From positions 1-64,000 of the forward strand of contig NZ_BONI01000012.1 of NCBI RefSeq assembly GCF_016862635.1: a stretch of 64,000 bases of DNA, read 5' to 3'. The notes beneath the pieces were generated by a model, which saw nothing but the letters and a program-made list of their open reading frames with translations, was not told the origin of the DNA and made no database searches. This document shows positions 1 through 9,185 of the stretch, piece by piece. A program made the translations under genes and the position numbers. Each line of letters begins with the position of its first letter. Within the stretch, counting starts at the first letter, position 1. The stretch comes from Catellatospora coxensis (GTDB lineage Bacteria; Actinomycetota; Actinomycetes; Mycobacteriales; Micromonosporaceae).

Positions 1-158
1 TCCGCTCCCATTGGCCGCTCGGGCAACCCGCCTGGTAACAGCGTCGCCAGCACCGCACGCGATGTTGGCTCGCTAAGGATAGCGGTACGCCCGCAGCGGT
101 GTGCAAGCGGGTTGGACCATGAGCACGGCGCGCCGCCGGATCTGCTAAAACGGTACGC

Positions 159-653
159 ATGGCAGCTAACCCGTCGTTCGACATCGTCAGCAAGGTTGAT
201 CGGCAGGAGGTGGACAACGCTCTGCACCAGGCCGAGAAGGAGCTGGGCACGCGGTTCGACTTCCGTGACACGGGAGCATCCATCGCCTGGGCCGGCGAGG
301 AGGGCGTGACCGTCCAGGCCAACACCGAGGACCGGGCGAAGGCCGCGCTCGACGTCTTCAAGGAGAAGCTGATCAAGCGCAACATCTCCCTGAAGTCGCT
401 GGACGCCGGCGAGCCGAAGTCCTCCGGCAAGGTCTACAAGATCGACTGCAAGATCATTCAGGGCATCGACCAGGAGAAGGCGAAGGCCATCTCCAAGAAG
501 ATCCGCGACGAGGGGCCCAAGGGCGTCCAGGCGCAGATCCAGGGCGACCAGCTCCGGGTCACCGGCAAGAAGAAGGACGACCTGCAGGAGGTCATCGCCC
601 TGCTCAAGGGAGGCGACTTCGACGTCGCCCTCCAGTTCACCAACTACCGGTAA
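159..653 (+). CDS. yajQ: YajQ family nucleotide-binding protein
   Basis: The 164-residue product matches the YajQ/DUF520 family over its whole length. It opens with SFDIVSKVD, has the duplicated ferredoxin-like halves, and ends in the family's [11 protein letters not shown] tail. Members bind nucleotides, and some bind cyclic di-GMP and act as effectors; the role in actinomycetes is unsettled. The ATG at 159 gives the normal family length. No Shine-Dalgarno sequence lies before it, so a leaderless or weakly initiated message is possible. The gene stands alone and is convergent with htpX. Bases 1-158 upstream show no gene and no recognisable tRNA. Confidence 0.93.
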   Translation: MAANPSFDIVSKVDRQEVDNALHQAEKELGTRFDFRDTGASIAWAGEEGVTVQANTEDRAKAALDVFKEKLIKRNISLKSLDAGEPKSSGKVYKIDCKIIQGIDQEKAKAISKKIRDEGPKGVQAQIQGDQLRVTGKKKDDLQEVIALLKGGDFDVALQFTNYR

Positions 654-823
654 CAGGCGCCGGGATCACGGCCCCGACCTGCACCAGCGCAGGGCGCGCC
701 AGGATCCCGGCACAGCCCCGCGATCCTGTCGTACGGGTGTCGTACGTTGGTCCTGCCCTCGCGGGGGTCCGGAGGCCCAGCTACGCCCCGGATGGCGCGG
801 GGGTCCAAACGTTGAGGACACGA

Positions 824-851
824 AAAGGCCCCGCCGTGTGGCGGGGCCTTT
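824..851 (-). terminator. Rho-independent terminator of htpX
   Basis: A perfect 12-bp inverted repeat, AAAGGCCCCGCC with a GTGT loop, ends 11 bases beyond the htpX stop codon. The arms carry A and T runs at the outside, so it could also stop transcripts reading from yajQ. Confidence 0.8.
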
Positions 852-862
852 CGCGTGGCGCG

Positions 863-1738
863 TCAGCGCATGTACTGGATGGGGCCCGAACTGGCGGCCA
901 TGGCCTCCAGGCGCCGGACCCGCTCCTCCATCGGCGGGTGGGTGGAGAACAGCGACGCGATGCCGCCGCCCTTCAGCGGGTTGTCGATCATCAGGTGGGC
1001 GGAGCTGGCGAGCTGCCCCTCGGCGGGCAGCGGCATCTGCCGCACCCCCATGTGGATCTTCTTGAGGGCGCTGGCCAGGGCCAGCGGGTCGTTCGTCAGC
1101 TGCGCGCCGGACGCGTCGGCCTGGAACTCGCGGCTGCGGCTGATGGCGAGCTGGATGATCGTGGCGGCCAGCGGGCCGAGGATCAGCATCATCATCAGGG
1201 CGAGCGGGTTGGGGCCGTCCTCGTCGTCGCCGCCGAGCGGGATGAACCAGGCGAGGTTGGCCAGCATCGTGATGATGCCGGCCAGCGCCCCGGCGACGCT
1301 GGAGATGAGGATGTCGCGGTTGTAGACGTGCGACAGCTCGTGGCCGATGACGGCGCGCAGTTCGCGGTAGTCGAGGATGCGGGTGATGCCCTCGGTGACC
1401 GCTACCGCCGCGTGCTGCGGGTTGCGGCCGGTGGCGAAGGCGTTGGGTTGCATGGTGGGGCTGACGTACAGGCGGGGCATGGGCTGTCCGGCCTGCTGCG
1501 ACAGTTCGCGCACCATCTGGTACAGCTGGGGGAAATCCGCCTCGCTGACCGGTTGCGCACGCATCGAGCGCAGTGCGAGCTTGTCGGAGAAGAAGTAGCT
1601 CACACCGTTCATGAGCAGCGACACGATGACGGCGATGAACAGGCCGGTGCTGCCCCCGAACCAGTAGCCGATGCCGAGGATGATCGCTGTCAGCAGGCCC
1701 AGTAGGGCCGCGGTTTTCAGACCGTTGTGGCTGTGCAT
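863..1738 (-). CDS. htpX: HtpX-type membrane zinc metalloprotease
   Basis: M48 family peptidase of 291 residues. Two hydrophobic segments at about 8-25 and 30-50 anchor it in the membrane. The zinc motif HELSH is at 133-137, and further hydrophobic segments follow at about 145-190. Family members degrade misfolded membrane proteins. The reading frame stays open further upstream, but the ATG at 1738 is preceded by a strong GGAGGGAAG ribosome site and gives the usual HtpX N-terminus. It is transcribed alone and ends in a clear terminator. Confidence 0.93.
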   Translation of the reverse strand: MHSHNGLKTAALLGLLTAIILGIGYWFGGSTGLFIAVIVSLLMNGVSYFFSDKLALRSMRAQPVSEADFPQLYQMVRELSQQAGQPMPRLYVSPTMQPNAFATGRNPQHAAVAVTEGITRILDYRELRAVIGHELSHVYNRDILISSVAGALAGIITMLANLAWFIPLGGDDEDGPNPLALMMMLILGPLAATIIQLAISRSREFQADASGAQLTNDPLALASALKKIHMGVRQMPLPAEGQLASSAHLMIDNPLKGGGIASLFSTHPPMEERVRRLEAMAASSGPIQYMR

Positions 1739-1845
1739 GCCTTCCCTCCACGAGTGGCACGGTGGGTGTGCCGCGCATCTGGTGCAACCAGCGCTCCTGG
1801 CATCCACGTTCCCGCTACGCGCTGTGAACATGCTGAAAACTCACA

Positions 1846-1911
1846 AAGATCGCCGTTTGCGGGCGAAATCTGGGGGTTGAACCACAGTTTTCGCCCGGAA
1901 ACGGCGATCTT
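1846..1911. repeat. Long inverted repeat between nuoN and htpX
   Basis: Two 23-base arms beginning AAGATCGCCGTTT pair with one mismatch around a 20-base spacer. It lies 18 bases beyond the nuoN stop and 107 bases before the htpX start. It could end the long nuo transcript, although the spacer is large for a simple terminator. Confidence 0.75.
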
Positions 1912-1929
1912 CGCGGGAGGGCGGGAGGG

Positions 1930-3462
1930 TCAGCGCCAGGCGGTGACCACGCTGTAGAGCAGTTGCGGGGCGACGGTCAGCAGTAGCCCCGCCGCGGTGG
2001 CCAGGCCGAGGGCCACAGCGGGAGCCCACGCGACGCGGGCGGCCGTGCCACCGGCCGGGTCGGCACCGGAAACGTCGGCAGCGCGGTAGAGGGCGGCGAC
2101 GGGGCGCCAGTACACGGCGAGGCCGATGACGGAGACCAGGGCGACCAGTAGGGCCAGGCGGTAGGAGTCGACGCGCAGCAGCGCCTGGATCACCGTGATC
2201 TTGGCGAAGAGGCCGGCCAGCATCGGCGGCAGGCCGGCCAGGCCGACCAGGGCGAAGGTGAGCGCGGCGGCCCGCCAGGGTGCGGTCCGGCCCAGGCCGC
2301 GCAGGTCGGCCAGGCTGCCGCCGTCCGGCTCCTCGGGGCGCAGCGCGACCACCGCGCTGAACGCGGCCAGCTCCAACACCAGGAAGAAGACGGTGTACGC
2401 GAGCGCGGCGTCGAGCAGCCCGTCGGCCTGACCGGCCAGCGCCAGCCCGGTGAGCCCGCCCAGCGGCGCGAGGATGAACCCGGCCTGCGCGATAGAGGAC
2501 CAGGCGAGCAGGCGTACGGTGCGCCGCTGGCGCAGGGCGACCAGGGTGCCGATCAGCATCGACAGGGCGGCCAGCACGGCCAGCGTGATGCCGGCGGTGA
2601 TGAACATGCTGCGGTCGTCGCCGGCCGCGCCGGTGGCCAGCACGCCGTCGACGACGATCAGGATCGCCACCACGCCGCCGAGCTTGGAGGCGGTGGACAG
2701 GAACGCGGCGACGGGCACCGGCGCGCCCTCGTAGGTGGCCGGGGCCCAGGCGTGCAGGGGCGCGGCGGCGACCTTGAAGCCGAGGCCGACGAGGATCAGC
2801 GCCAGGCCGGTGAGCGCGACGGGTCGCCACTGCCCGGTGGCGAACAGCGGCGCGGAGACCAGGCCGCGCAGCTGCACGGTGCCCGAGGCGAGGTAGAGCA
2901 GCGCCGCGCCGAGCAGGGTCACCGCGGTCGCGGCGACGCTGTTGGCGAAGAAGGTCACCGCGGCCGCCGCGGCCTCGCCGGCGCGCCGGCGGTGCAGCGC
3001 CACCAGGGCGTACAGCGGGATGGTCAGCGTCTCCAGCGCCACGATCAGGGTGATCAGGTCACCGGCCGAGGCGAGGGCGACGCCGCCGGTCATCGCGCAG
3101 GCGAACAGGAAGACCGTCTCGCCGGCGGGGGCGTCGCCGCGGCGCAGCGCCGGGACGTAGAGCAGCAGCGCGCCCACGGTCAGCAGCGCCACCAGCACCG
3201 CCACCAGGCGGGCCCGGGAGTCGAAGACGAGCGCGCAGTCCACCGGCATGATCGCGTCGCTGCCGGGTGCGGCGAGCCCGGCGCAGAAGGTGCCGATCTG
3301 GCGCGGCTCGGTGAAGGCCGCGGTCACCGCGGTCAGCACCGCGCCGAGCAGGCCGGCGCCGAGCGGCCAGCGCCAGCGCGGCTGCGTGATCAGGTCCACC
3401 ACCAGCACCGCGAGCGCGGTCCCGGCGGCGACGAGCAGGGGCAGCATCAGTTGCAGGTTCAC
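1930..3462 (-). CDS. nuoN: NADH-quinone oxidoreductase subunit N
   Basis: Last gene of the complex I operon. The 510-residue protein is hydrophobic throughout and belongs to the antiporter-like ND2/NuoN family. It forms one of the three proton-pumping units of the membrane arm; conserved helix segments such as KVAAAPLHAWAPATYEGAP are visible. The frame is open far upstream, but the start is taken as GTG 3462 because it overlaps the nuoM stop (GTGA), the same coupling used throughout this operon, and gives the family length. Confidence 0.92.
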   Translation of the reverse strand: MNLQLMLPLLVAAGTALAVLVVDLITQPRWRWPLGAGLLGAVLTAVTAAFTEPRQIGTFCAGLAAPGSDAIMPVDCALVFDSRARLVAVLVALLTVGALLLYVPALRRGDAPAGETVFLFACAMTGGVALASAGDLITLIVALETLTIPLYALVALHRRRAGEAAAAAVTFFANSVAATAVTLLGAALLYLASGTVQLRGLVSAPLFATGQWRPVALTGLALILVGLGFKVAAAPLHAWAPATYEGAPVPVAAFLSTASKLGGVVAILIVVDGVLATGAAGDDRSMFITAGITLAVLAALSMLIGTLVALRQRRTVRLLAWSSIAQAGFILAPLGGLTGLALAGQADGLLDAALAYTVFFLVLELAAFSAVVALRPEEPDGGSLADLRGLGRTAPWRAAALTFALVGLAGLPPMLAGLFAKITVIQALLRVDSYRLALLVALVSVIGLAVYWRPVAALYRAADVSGADPAGGTAARVAWAPAVALGLATAAGLLLTVAPQLLYSVVTAWR

Positions 3463-4949
3463 GGGGCCACCGTCCTCGTCAGCGCCGCCACCGCGTCGGC
3501 GGACATGCCCAGCACCAGCATCGGCATCACGCCGAGCAGCAGCGCCAGGGCCACCAGCGGTGACCAGGCGACCAGTTCCGGGACGCGGGCCTCGGGCGCG
3601 CCCGCCAGCGCCGCCGCCTGCGGGCCGTGGCTGACCCGGCGCAGCAGGCGCAGCAGGTACGCCGCGGTCAGCGCGCCGCCGGTCGCGGCCAGCACCGCCA
3701 GCACGATCCACAGCGTGCCGCCCCGCTGTACGGCGGCGACCACGGCGAACGCCTCGCCCCAGAACCCGGCGAGGCCGGGCAGGCCGAGGCTGCCGAGCGC
3801 GGCGAAGCCGAGCACGCCGGCCAGCCAGGGCTGGCGTTCGCGCAGCCCGCCCAGGTCGGCGAGCAGGCCGGTGTGCGCCCGGTCCTTGATCGCGCCGGCC
3901 AGGAAGAACAGCAGGCCGGTGAGCAGGCCGTGGGCGATGTTGCCGATCAGCGCGGCCTGCAGGCCGATCTCGTTGAGGGTGGCGATGCCGAGCAGCACGA
4001 AGCCCATGTGCCCGACGGAGGAGTACGCGACGAGGCGTTTGACCTCGACCTGCGACAGGCAGACCAGCGAGCCGATGAGGATCGCGGCGACCGCGAGCAC
4101 GCCCAGCGCGGGCGCGAACGCCGCCGCGCCGTCCGGTGTCACGCCGACCCCGACCCGGATCAGGCCGTACGTGCCCATCTTCAGCAGCACCCCGGCCAGG
4201 ATCACGCTGCCGACGGTCGGGGCCTCGGTGTGGGCGTCGGGCAGCCAGGTGTGCAGCGGCCACAGCGGGCTCTTCACCGCGAACGCGACCGCGAACAGCC
4301 CGAAGATCCACAGCTGGGCGTCGTGCGACAGCAGGCCGGGCTCGGCGGTGAGGCGGGCGATGTCGGCGGTGCCGGTCCGGGTCACCACGGCGACCACGCC
4401 GACCAGCAGCAGCACCGACCCCGCCAGGGTGTACAGCGCGAACTTCAGCGCCGCCGCGCGCCGGGCCGGGCCGCCCCAGCCCGCGATGACCGCCGCCATC
4501 GGCAGCAGCACCACCTCGAACGCGAGGAAGAACAGCACCAGGTTGAAGGCGAGGAAGGTGCCGAGGATGCCCACCTCGATCACCAGCAGCAGCGCGGCGA
4601 GCTGGTTCGCCCGCTCCGGGCGCTGCCACAGCAGGTAGCCGCAGCACAGCAGGGTCAGCAGCGCCGTCAGCACGACCAGGGGGTACGAGATGCCGTCCAC
4701 GCCCAGGTGCAGCCGCAGTTCCAGGGCGGGCACCCAGGACCAGTCGACCTCGTGCCACAGCCCGGCCCCGCGGCCGGACGGCTTCACCACACCCCGGCTG
4801 ACGAACATCGGGGCTGCCAGCAGCACGGTCAGCGCCGCGGCGACGGTGGCCGCGACCGCACCGGCCCGCCCGCGCAGCAGCAGCGCCGCGACTGCCCCGA
4901 GCAGCGGCACCGCCAGCACGCCCACCAGGAGAACCACCGAGGTCGTCAT
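3459..4949 (-). CDS. nuoM: NADH-quinone oxidoreductase subunit M
   Basis: A 496-residue polytopic membrane protein of the ND4/NuoM antiporter-like family, part of the proton-pumping arm of complex I. The family hallmark is present: FAVKSPLWPLHTWLPDAHTE, with the conserved Lys before the Pro-Leu-His-Thr-Trp-Leu-Pro segment. Its ATG overlaps the nuoL stop by four bases, and its own stop overlaps the nuoN start, so translation of L, M and N is probably coupled. Confidence 0.95.
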   Translation of the reverse strand: MTTSVVLLVGVLAVPLLGAVAALLLRGRAGAVAATVAAALTVLLAAPMFVSRGVVKPSGRGAGLWHEVDWSWVPALELRLHLGVDGISYPLVVLTALLTLLCCGYLLWQRPERANQLAALLLVIEVGILGTFLAFNLVLFFLAFEVVLLPMAAVIAGWGGPARRAAALKFALYTLAGSVLLLVGVVAVVTRTGTADIARLTAEPGLLSHDAQLWIFGLFAVAFAVKSPLWPLHTWLPDAHTEAPTVGSVILAGVLLKMGTYGLIRVGVGVTPDGAAAFAPALGVLAVAAILIGSLVCLSQVEVKRLVAYSSVGHMGFVLLGIATLNEIGLQAALIGNIAHGLLTGLLFFLAGAIKDRAHTGLLADLGGLRERQPWLAGVLGFAALGSLGLPGLAGFWGEAFAVVAAVQRGGTLWIVLAVLAATGGALTAAYLLRLLRRVSHGPQAAALAGAPEARVPELVAWSPLVALALLLGVMPMLVLGMSADAVAALTRTVAP

Positions 4950-6715
4950 GCGAACACCACCGCCGTCACCGTCACCAGCACCGCGCCGATCAGCACCCCG
5001 GCCAGCGCCCGGGGCAACGCGGCGCGGTGCCAGGCCGCCAGCCCGGCTCCGGCCCCGGCGGTCGCCCGGCCGAGGCCGTTGACCGCGCCGTCCACGCCGG
5101 ACACGTCGACCGCGGTCACCGCCTTGGACAGGGCCCGCGCCGGCCGGACCACGAGCCGGTCCTGCACCGTGTCCAGGCCCAGGCCGCCCGCCAGGAACGG
5201 CCCGGCCTTGCCGAGCACCGCCGCCGGGTCACCGGCGCCGGCACGCTGCCAGCCCCACCAGGCGGCGGCCACGCCGAGCACGGCCAGGGCCAGCGGCAGC
5301 ACCAGCTCGACGCCGAGGTGCGCGAGTTCGTAGTCGGCGACCAGCGCGCCGACGCCCAGGCCCGCCGCGGGGACGGCGAGCAGCAGCAGCGGGGCGCGCA
5401 TGGCCCAGCCGGGCTCGTGCGCGTGCACCGCGCTGTCGCGGGCCGGGCCGAAGAAGGTCAGCAGCCACAGACGGGTGGAGTACCACGCGGTGAGCGCCAC
5501 GCCGAGCAGCGCGGCCAGCCACAGTGCGGGCTGGGCGTGCAGCGCGCCGACGACGGCCTCCTTGCTGAAGAACCCGGCGAACGGCGGCAGGCCGATCAGC
5601 GCGCCGAGGCCGATGGTCATGGTCCAGAAGGTCAGCGGCATGTCCTTGCGCAGGCCGCCCATGCGCGACATCAGGTTGCTGCCGACCGAGTGGATCACCG
5701 ATCCGGCGCACAGGAACAGCAGCGCCTTGAACGCGGCGTGGGCCAGCAGGTGGAACATCGCCGCGTCGACGGCCTTCGCGGACAGCGCGGCCATCATGTA
5801 GCCGAGCTGCGAGACCGTCGACCAGGCCAGCACCCGCTTGATGTCGTCGGCGGCGGTCGCGGCCAGCGCGCCGAGCAGCAGGGTGATCCCGGCCATGGCC
5901 GCCATCACGGCCAGCGCCGTCGGGGAGGCCGCGAAAACCGGGAAAAGGCGGGCCACCACGTACACACCGGCGGCGACCATGGTGGCGGCGTGGATGAGGG
6001 CGGAGATCGGCGTCGGGCCGGCCATCGCGTCGGGCAACCAGGTGTGCAGCGGGAACTGCGCGCTCTTGCCGGCGACCCCGGCGAGCAGCAGCAGCGCCGC
6101 GGCCGTCACCGTCGTGCCGGACATCGCCGGTACGGCGGCCAGCACCTCGGTGATCCGGAAGCTGCCCGCGGTGACGCCCAGCAGCACGATGCCGAGCAGG
6201 AAGCCGACATCGCCGACCCGGGTGACCAGGAACGCCTTCACCGCGGCGGCGGGCGCCTCGGGCAGCGTGCGGTCGTGCGCGATGAGCAGGTACGAGCAGG
6301 CGCCCATCACCTCCCAGCCGATCAGCAGGGAGATCAGGTCGCCGGAGAACACCACGGTCAGCATCGCGCCGGTGAAGATCGAGATCTGGGCGGCGTACGG
6401 GCCGTAGCGCTCGTCCTCGGCCAGGTAGCCCACCGAGTACACCTGCACGCACAGCGCGACCACGCCGACCGCCAGGGACATCAGCAGCGCGCGGGTGTCG
6501 ACCAGCGCCGTCAGCGTCACCCCGAGGTCCCCGAAGCGCACCCAGGTGGCCGAGAACTCGCCCCGCGTGCCGTCGGCCAGCAGCAGCACCGTCAGCGCCA
6601 GGCTGACCGCCGCACCCGCGATGCCCAGGGCCGCGCCCAGCGGCCGGTTGCGCATCGGCAGCAGCAGGCCGACCAGCCCGCAGACCAGCGGAACCAGCAC
6701 CAGAGTCGCGATCAT
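4946..6715 (-). CDS. nuoL: NADH-quinone oxidoreductase subunit L
   Basis: A 589-residue antiporter-like ND5/NuoL subunit, the distal pump of complex I, with the C-terminal extension that carries the long lateral helix. The signature GKSAQFPLHTWLPDAMAGPT is present. The frame runs open upstream as far as 7375, but the ATG at 6715 overlaps the nuoK stop (ATGA) and gives the standard start MIATLVLVPL. It lies in the middle of the nuoC-N operon. Confidence 0.95.
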   Translation of the reverse strand: MIATLVLVPLVCGLVGLLLPMRNRPLGAALGIAGAAVSLALTVLLLADGTRGEFSATWVRFGDLGVTLTALVDTRALLMSLAVGVVALCVQVYSVGYLAEDERYGPYAAQISIFTGAMLTVVFSGDLISLLIGWEVMGACSYLLIAHDRTLPEAPAAAVKAFLVTRVGDVGFLLGIVLLGVTAGSFRITEVLAAVPAMSGTTVTAAALLLLAGVAGKSAQFPLHTWLPDAMAGPTPISALIHAATMVAAGVYVVARLFPVFAASPTALAVMAAMAGITLLLGALAATAADDIKRVLAWSTVSQLGYMMAALSAKAVDAAMFHLLAHAAFKALLFLCAGSVIHSVGSNLMSRMGGLRKDMPLTFWTMTIGLGALIGLPPFAGFFSKEAVVGALHAQPALWLAALLGVALTAWYSTRLWLLTFFGPARDSAVHAHEPGWAMRAPLLLLAVPAAGLGVGALVADYELAHLGVELVLPLALAVLGVAAAWWGWQRAGAGDPAAVLGKAGPFLAGGLGLDTVQDRLVVRPARALSKAVTAVDVSGVDGAVNGLGRATAGAGAGLAAWHRAALPRALAGVLIGAVLVTVTAVVFA

Positions 6716-7071
6716 GCCTGCTCCCCGTCCAGCGCGAGCGCGGGCTCCTCGGACGGCGCGGCGGCGCGCGGCTCGTCGTCGAGGGCCACCTGGTCGGTGT
6801 TGATGTCCTGGCGCAGCCGGAACAGCCGCAGCACCAGCGCCAGGCCGACGCCGACCTCGGCCGCCGCGATGACGATGACGAACAGCGCGAACACCTGGCC
6901 GGTCACCCGCTCGCGCAGGGTGTCGCCGGTGACCAGGATCAGGTTCACCGCGTTGAGCATCAGCTCGACCGACATCAGCACCAGCACCGCGTTGCGCCGC
7001 CGCAGCACGCCGTACGCGCCGATGCCGAACAGCAGGGCCGCGGTCACCAGCGGGATCACCGGACGGATCAT
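6712..7071 (-). CDS. nuoK: NADH-quinone oxidoreductase subunit K
   Basis: A 119-residue protein with three transmembrane helices (about 3-22, 28-50 and 60-84), matching ND4L/NuoK. The proton-channel glutamates fall in the MSVELMLNAVNL and AAAEVGVGLAL segments. The last 30 or so residues form an acidic, alanine- and proline-rich tail beyond the family core. The start at 7071 overlaps the nuoJ stop by ATGA. Confidence 0.93.
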   Translation of the reverse strand: MIRPVIPLVTAALLFGIGAYGVLRRRNAVLVLMSVELMLNAVNLILVTGDTLRERVTGQVFALFVIVIAAAEVGVGLALVLRLFRLRQDINTDQVALDDEPRAAAPSEEPALALDGEQA

Positions 7072-7607
7072 CGGCTGCTCCCCGGTGCCACCGCGTCGGC
7101 CAGGGCGTCGGCCGGCGGGGCGGACGGGCGCGACAGCACGATCGCGCCGACCAGCGCGGCCAGCAGCAGGATCGACAGCACCTCGAACGGCAGCACCCAG
7201 TCGCTGAAGACGGCATCGCCGATGCGCTCCGCCGTGCCGACCGCCGGCGGGGCGACCCGGAACTGCCCGAACACGGCGATGAACAGCGCCGACAGGCCCA
7301 GCCCGGAGGCCGCGCCGACCAGCGCCGCGGGCAGGGCCGGGCGGTCCAGGTCGGTGCTGCGGCCGATCGGGGCACGGGTCAGCATCACCGCGAACAGCAG
7401 CAGCACCACCACCGCGCCGACGTAGATGAGCACCTGCACCCAGGCCGCGAACTCCGCGCCGAGCAGCAGGAACTCCACCGCGACCGCGCCCAGCGCGACG
7501 ACCAGCCACAGGCCGGCCCGTACCAGCTGCTTGGTGGTCACCACCGCGAGCCCGCCGGCGACCGCGACCAGGCCGACCACCGACAGCAGCACGTCCTGCA
7601 ACGTCAC
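7068..7607 (-). CDS. nuoJ: NADH-quinone oxidoreductase subunit J
   Basis: A 179-residue ND6/NuoJ subunit with five predicted transmembrane helices. The pi-bulge helix region is recognisable as [18 protein letters not shown]. It is about the length of the E. coli protein and shorter than NuoJ of the full 14-subunit operons I recall from actinobacteria. It is coupled by ATGA overlaps to nuoI upstream and nuoK downstream. Confidence 0.93.
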   Translation of the reverse strand: MTLQDVLLSVVGLVAVAGGLAVVTTKQLVRAGLWLVVALGAVAVEFLLLGAEFAAWVQVLIYVGAVVVLLLFAVMLTRAPIGRSTDLDRPALPAALVGAASGLGLSALFIAVFGQFRVAPPAVGTAERIGDAVFSDWVLPFEVLSILLLAALVGAIVLSRPSAPPADALADAVAPGSSR

Positions 7608-8113
7608 GAGGCGCTCGCGCGCTTGGCCACGGCGGTCTCCTCCTTCGACGGCTCACCGAGCGGATCGTGCGGGGGCGGCGGCGGCACGGTCGCCATCCAC
7701 TCGCCCAGCCGGTCCTTGTCGTGCATCAGGTCGCGGATGTCGTACTCGGCGTACTCGAACTCCGGCGACCAGTAGAGGGCGTCGAACGGGCACACCTCGA
7801 TGCAGATGCCGCAGTACATGCACAGCGAGAAGTCGATGTCGAACCGGTCGAGGACGTTGCGCTGCCGGGGGCGGGCCGCGCCCGGCACCACGACCTCCTC
7901 CTTGTGCGAGTCGATGTAGATGCACCAGTCCGGGCACTCGCGCGAGCACAGCATGCACACCGTGCAGTTCTCCTCGCGCAGGGCGATCACGCCCCGGGAG
8001 CGCGGCGGCAGCTCGGGCGCCACGTCCGGATACTGCTGCGTCGTCGAAGGGCTCACCAGGGTCTTCAGCGTGACCGCCAGCCCCTTGCCCAATCCCGCGC
8101 CCGGAATGCTCAT
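7604..8113 (-). CDS. nuoI: NADH-quinone oxidoreductase subunit I
   Basis: A 169-residue 8Fe-ferredoxin subunit that carries clusters N6a and N6b between the input module and cluster N2. Both four-cysteine motifs are intact: C50, C53, C56, C60 and C98, C101, C104, C108. The N-terminal amphipathic segment that docks on NuoH is present. The ATG overlaps the stop of a 24-codon mini-ORF (8110-8184), an unusual arrangement described separately. The C-terminus is proline-rich. Confidence 0.95.
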   Translation of the reverse strand: MSIPGAGLGKGLAVTLKTLVSPSTTQQYPDVAPELPPRSRGVIALREENCTVCMLCSRECPDWCIYIDSHKEEVVVPGAARPRQRNVLDRFDIDFSLCMYCGICIEVCPFDALYWSPEFEYAEYDIRDLMHDKDRLGEWMATVPPPPPHDPLGEPSKEETAVAKRASAS

Positions 8114-8184
8114 GCCTTCTCCTCGCTGCGCTCGTCGGCGGCACGAGTAAGCGTGCTCATGATTCGCTCGCTGCGCTCGCTCAT
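8110..8184 (-). repeat. 75-nt translation-coupling mini-ORF repeat, copy 1
   Basis: This stretch reads as a 24-codon ORF beginning MSERSERI and ending ADERSEEKA. Its TGA overlaps the nuoI ATG (ATGA). A second element of exactly the same length, with the same ends, sits at 40056-40130 on the other strand, also feeding an ATGA start. The 12-mer GAGCGCAGCGAG occurs near both ends of this copy. It lies 44 bases downstream of the nuoH stop and may keep ribosomes moving from nuoH to nuoI. It is more likely a mobile coupling repeat than a functional peptide, but this is inference. Confidence 0.75.
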
Positions 8185-8228
8185 GTCTCTCATCCTGCCG
8201 TTTGAGGGGTCACCACGCGAGTAGCAGG

Positions 8229-9185
8229 TCAGCTCAGCGCCACACGGACGCCGGCGGTCAGCACCAGCTGGGCCAGTGCCAGGGGCACCAGGACCAGCCA
8301 GCACAGGCGCTGCAGCTGGTCCTCGCGCAGCCGGGGCCAGGAGACCCGCAGCCAGATCACGACGAACGCCACCGCGCCGGTCTTGAGCAGCATCCACAGC
8401 CAGCCGACCGAGTCGGCCCACGGGCCGTGCCAGCCGCCGAGGAACAGCGCCGCGGTCAGCGCCGAGATCACCACGATGCCGACGTACTCGGCGAGCAGGA
8501 AGAAGGCGAAACGCAGGCCGGTGTACTCGGTCATGTAGCCGAAGACCAGTTCGGAGTCGGCGATCGGCATGTCGAACGGGGGGCGGCGGATCTCGGCCAG
8601 CCCCGACACGAAGAAGACGACCGTCGCGGGCAGCTGCCACAGCAGCCACCACGGCTCCCAGGCGGCCACGATGCCGGGCAGGCTGAGCGTGCCCGCGGCC
8701 ATCGCGACGCTCGCCGCGGACAGCACGAACGGCAGCTCGTACCCGAGCAGCTGGGCGGCCGCGCGCAGGCCACCGAGCAGCGAGTACTTATTCGCCGAGG
8801 CCCACGCCGCCATCAGCACCGCGATCACGCCCACACCGACGACCGCCAGCACGAAGAACAGGCCCACGTCGAGCTGCTCCCCGACCAGGTCACCGGGGCC
8901 GAGCGGGATGACCAGCAGCACCAGCAGGTACGGCAGCAGCGCGACGGCCGGCGCGAGCCGGAACACGGGGCCGTCCGCAGCGCGCGGGGTCACGTCCTCC
9001 TTCTGCGCGAACTTCACGCCGTCGGCGATCAGCTGCGCCCAGCCGTGGAACGCGCCCGCGTACATCGGGCCCAGCCGGGCCTGCATGTGCGCCATCACCT
9101 TGTGCTCGGTCTGCCCGACGAGCAGCGGCAGCGTCAGGAACGCCACCGCCACCAGGCCCACCCTCAAGATCAAATCCCAGGTCAT
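8229..9185 (-). CDS. nuoH: NADH-quinone oxidoreductase subunit H
   Basis: A 318-residue ND1/NuoH subunit with eight or nine transmembrane helices. It anchors the hydrophilic arm and forms the quinone entry site. Conserved loops are visible: TEHKVMAHMQARLGP followed by QLIADGVKFAQKED, and later AEIRRPPFDMPIADSELV. The ATG at 9185 overlaps the nuoC stop (ATGA), so nuoC and nuoH are directly coupled with no nuoD, E, F or G between them. Downstream it is separated from nuoI by the mini-ORF repeat. Confidence 0.95.
   Translation of the reverse strand: MTWDLILRVGLVAVAFLTLPLLVGQTEHKVMAHMQARLGPMYAGAFHGWAQLIADGVKFAQKEDVTPRAADGPVFRLAPAVALLPYLLVLLVIPLGPGDLVGEQLDVGLFFVLAVVGVGVIAVLMAAWASANKYSLLGGLRAAAQLLGYELPFVLSAASVAMAAGTLSLPGIVAAWEPWWLLWQLPATVVFFVSGLAEIRRPPFDMPIADSELVFGYMTEYTGLRFAFFLLAEYVGIVVISALTAALFLGGWHGPWADSVGWLWMLLKTGAVAFVVIWLRVSWPRLREDQLQRLCWLVLVPLALAQLVLTAGVRVALS

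Noticed and set aside
1-158. A possible tRNA or partial gene at the window start
   Set aside because: No cloverleaf, TTCGA-type T-loop or conserved coding frame could be found; it reads as the yajQ upstream region.
658-714. GCCGGGATC/GATCCCGGC inverted arms after yajQ as a terminator
   Set aside because: The 9-bp arms are separated by nearly 40 bases and there is no T-run; too weak to call.
2752-7207. Very long plus-strand frames opposite the nuo operon
   Set aside because: They are antisense to well-recognised nuo genes, rich in Arg, Gln and His, and arise from high G+C at third codon positions.
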